A DNA stretch of 51,999 nucleotides from Bdellovibrio sp. (GTDB lineage Bacteria; Bdellovibrionota; Bdellovibrionia; Bdellovibrionales; Bdellovibrionaceae): the NCBI GenBank assembly GCA_014376935.1, contig JACMQO010000164.1:1-51999 (forward strand), in the 5' to 3' direction. The stretch's first letter is position 1, and each line of letters opens with the position of its first letter. The position numbers were made by a program, and so were the translations under genes. Shown here piece by piece: positions 51,573 to 51,999 of the stretch. Under the pieces are notes generated by a model. The model had not been told where the DNA came from, searched no databases, and was given only the letters and a program-made list of their open reading frames with translations.

Positions 51573-51884
51573 ATGGGACATCACAAACTATTTTACAAAA
51601 ATCCAAAAGTAGTCCGAGACAGTTTGAATGAGGCGACAGAGCTGGCCGATAAAATGCTGGCGCAAGAATCCATTCTTATTAAAAAATTAGTTCTTATTGA
51701 TCAGCAAAAATATTTTGTTCGGTACGGATACCGCTCGCTAAGCGGATTTTGCAAAGACGGACTTAAACTATCCAGAACACAAACGCAAAGGATCGTAACG
51801 CACGTTCGACGCTACGAACCAACGGTCAACATCGTGGTTGAAGGTGAATCGACCTTAGCCGGCACGCATGAAATAGCCGATTAA
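51573..51884 (+). CDS. Truncated member of a probable HNH/DUF222-like repeat-associated family
   Basis: This 103-residue ORF has no signal peptide. It is helical and basic, with the segment FVRYGYRSLSGFCKDGLKLSRTQTQRIVTHVRRYEPTV typical of a helix-turn-helix N-terminal domain. I associate it with the N-terminal domain of bdellovibrio HNH-endonuclease-like proteins (recalled, not checked). Such proteins continue for about 150 more residues to the HNH motif. Here the sequence stops soon after the 21-bp repeat (51819-51840). The last 15 residues are antisense to a GDT1 gene, so the ORF is probably a remnant. No ribosome binding site of note precedes the ATG. Confidence 0.5.
   Translation: MGHHKLFYKNPKVVRDSLNEATELADKMLAQESILIKKLVLIDQQKYFVRYGYRSLSGFCKDGLKLSRTQTQRIVTHVRRYEPTVNIVVEGESTLAGTHEIAD
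51819..51840 (-). repeat. Dispersed repeat, inverted right copy inside the truncated ORF
   Basis: CCAACGGTCAACATCGTGGTTG is the exact inverse of the 51457 copy. In the ORF it encodes PTVNIVVE. The two copies are 362 bp apart (start to start) and flank the start region of the ORF. Confidence 0.9.
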
Positions 51885-51999
51885 AATCAAAATTCCGAAA
51901 ATCATAAACATCGCGCACGCGATTCGTCGCACCCACTGCATTGGAATGCGGCTTAAGAATTTTTCTCCGAAGAAAATAGCGATGGCATTTGAAGCCATC
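51855..51999 (-). CDS. GDT1/UPF0016 family cation (Mn/Ca) transporter, C-terminal end
   Basis: Only the last 47 residues lie in the window. The sequence ASNAIAIFFGEKFLSRIPMQ is followed by VRRIACAMFMIFGILILIGYFM and stop. It matches the C-terminal helix layout of UPF0016/TMEM165/GDT1 transporters, whose final membrane helix follows a Glu-Lys and Arg-Arg pattern (family knowledge). These proteins export Mn2+ or exchange Ca2+/H+. The stop codon at 51857-51855 overlaps the 3' end of the truncated ORF on the other strand by 30 bp, supporting the view that the truncated ORF end is not genuine coding sequence. Confidence 0.75.
   Translation of the reverse strand, partial: MASNAIAIFFGEKFLSRIPMQWVRRIACAMFMIFGILILIGYFMRAG

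Overview
This 52-kb window looks like chromosome from a predatory or predator-related bacterium of the Bdellovibrionota (Bdellovibrio / Pseudobdellovibrio type). The reasons are the moderately AT-rich composition, a dnaJ-dnaK locus beside a type IV pilin locus, many small lipoproteins and secreted proteins with no wider family, and a heavy load of secreted hydrolases (subtilase, matrixin, endonuclease I, lytic transglycosylases, alpha/beta hydrolases). The assignment is an inference from gene content. No rRNA, tRNA, IS element or CRISPR array was seen.

Layout. 1-3.9 kb (minus): dnaK start, dnaJ, a membrane TPR protein and two tandem type IV pilins. 4.0-10.1 kb (plus): clpS, clpA, an Slt-type lytic transglycosylase and a subtilase. 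10.2-15 kb: a zinc-ribbon membrane protein divergent from lnt, then mutS2. 15.1-20.8 kb: accessory lipoproteins and hypotheticals (tandem BECR-like domains, PA14 + FnIII lipoprotein, Hsp20-like protein, matrixin lipoprotein). 20.75-21.33 kb: a 580-bp gap with no CDS, holding a pseudoknot-like RNA element, a canonical sigma-54 promoter and a GC-rich structured RNA ending in an intrinsic terminator. 21.3-24.7 kb: lipoprotein, HigBA-type toxin-antitoxin pair, Hsp33, histidine phosphatase and FAH-family enzyme. 24.7-31.1 kb: putA, rhomboid protease, RDD protein, Fis-type regulator. 31.3-37.8 kb: PAP2 phosphatase, a frameshifted lipase, a large lipoprotein hydrolase, small proteins and endonuclease I. 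38-46.7 kb: BenE transporter, thiolase, SDR, dinB, methyltransferase, second lytic transglycosylase, AI-2E and DMT transporters. 46.8-51.3 kb: xdhABC. The right edge holds a truncated repeat-flanked ORF overlapping the 3' end of a GDT1/UPF0016 gene.

How the genes fit together. Protein quality control is represented by DnaK/DnaJ, ClpS/ClpA, Hsp33 and an Hsp20-like protein. Cell-envelope work is represented by Lnt, two lytic transglycosylases, rhomboid, PAP2 and lipoprotein hydrolases. The secreted nuclease and proteases, PutA, thiolase, FAH and XdhABC suit an organism living on prey protein, lipid and purines.

Most unusual observations: the sigma-54-driven RNA at 21.0-21.2 kb with the pseudoknot element before it; an in-phase U UUU UUA heptamer exactly where a secreted lipase gene changes frame; two genes whose start codon lies inside an intrinsic terminator hairpin; and a 21-23-nt sequence present four times, as a perfect hairpin at 42.0 kb and as an inverted pair around the truncated ORF at 51.6 kb.
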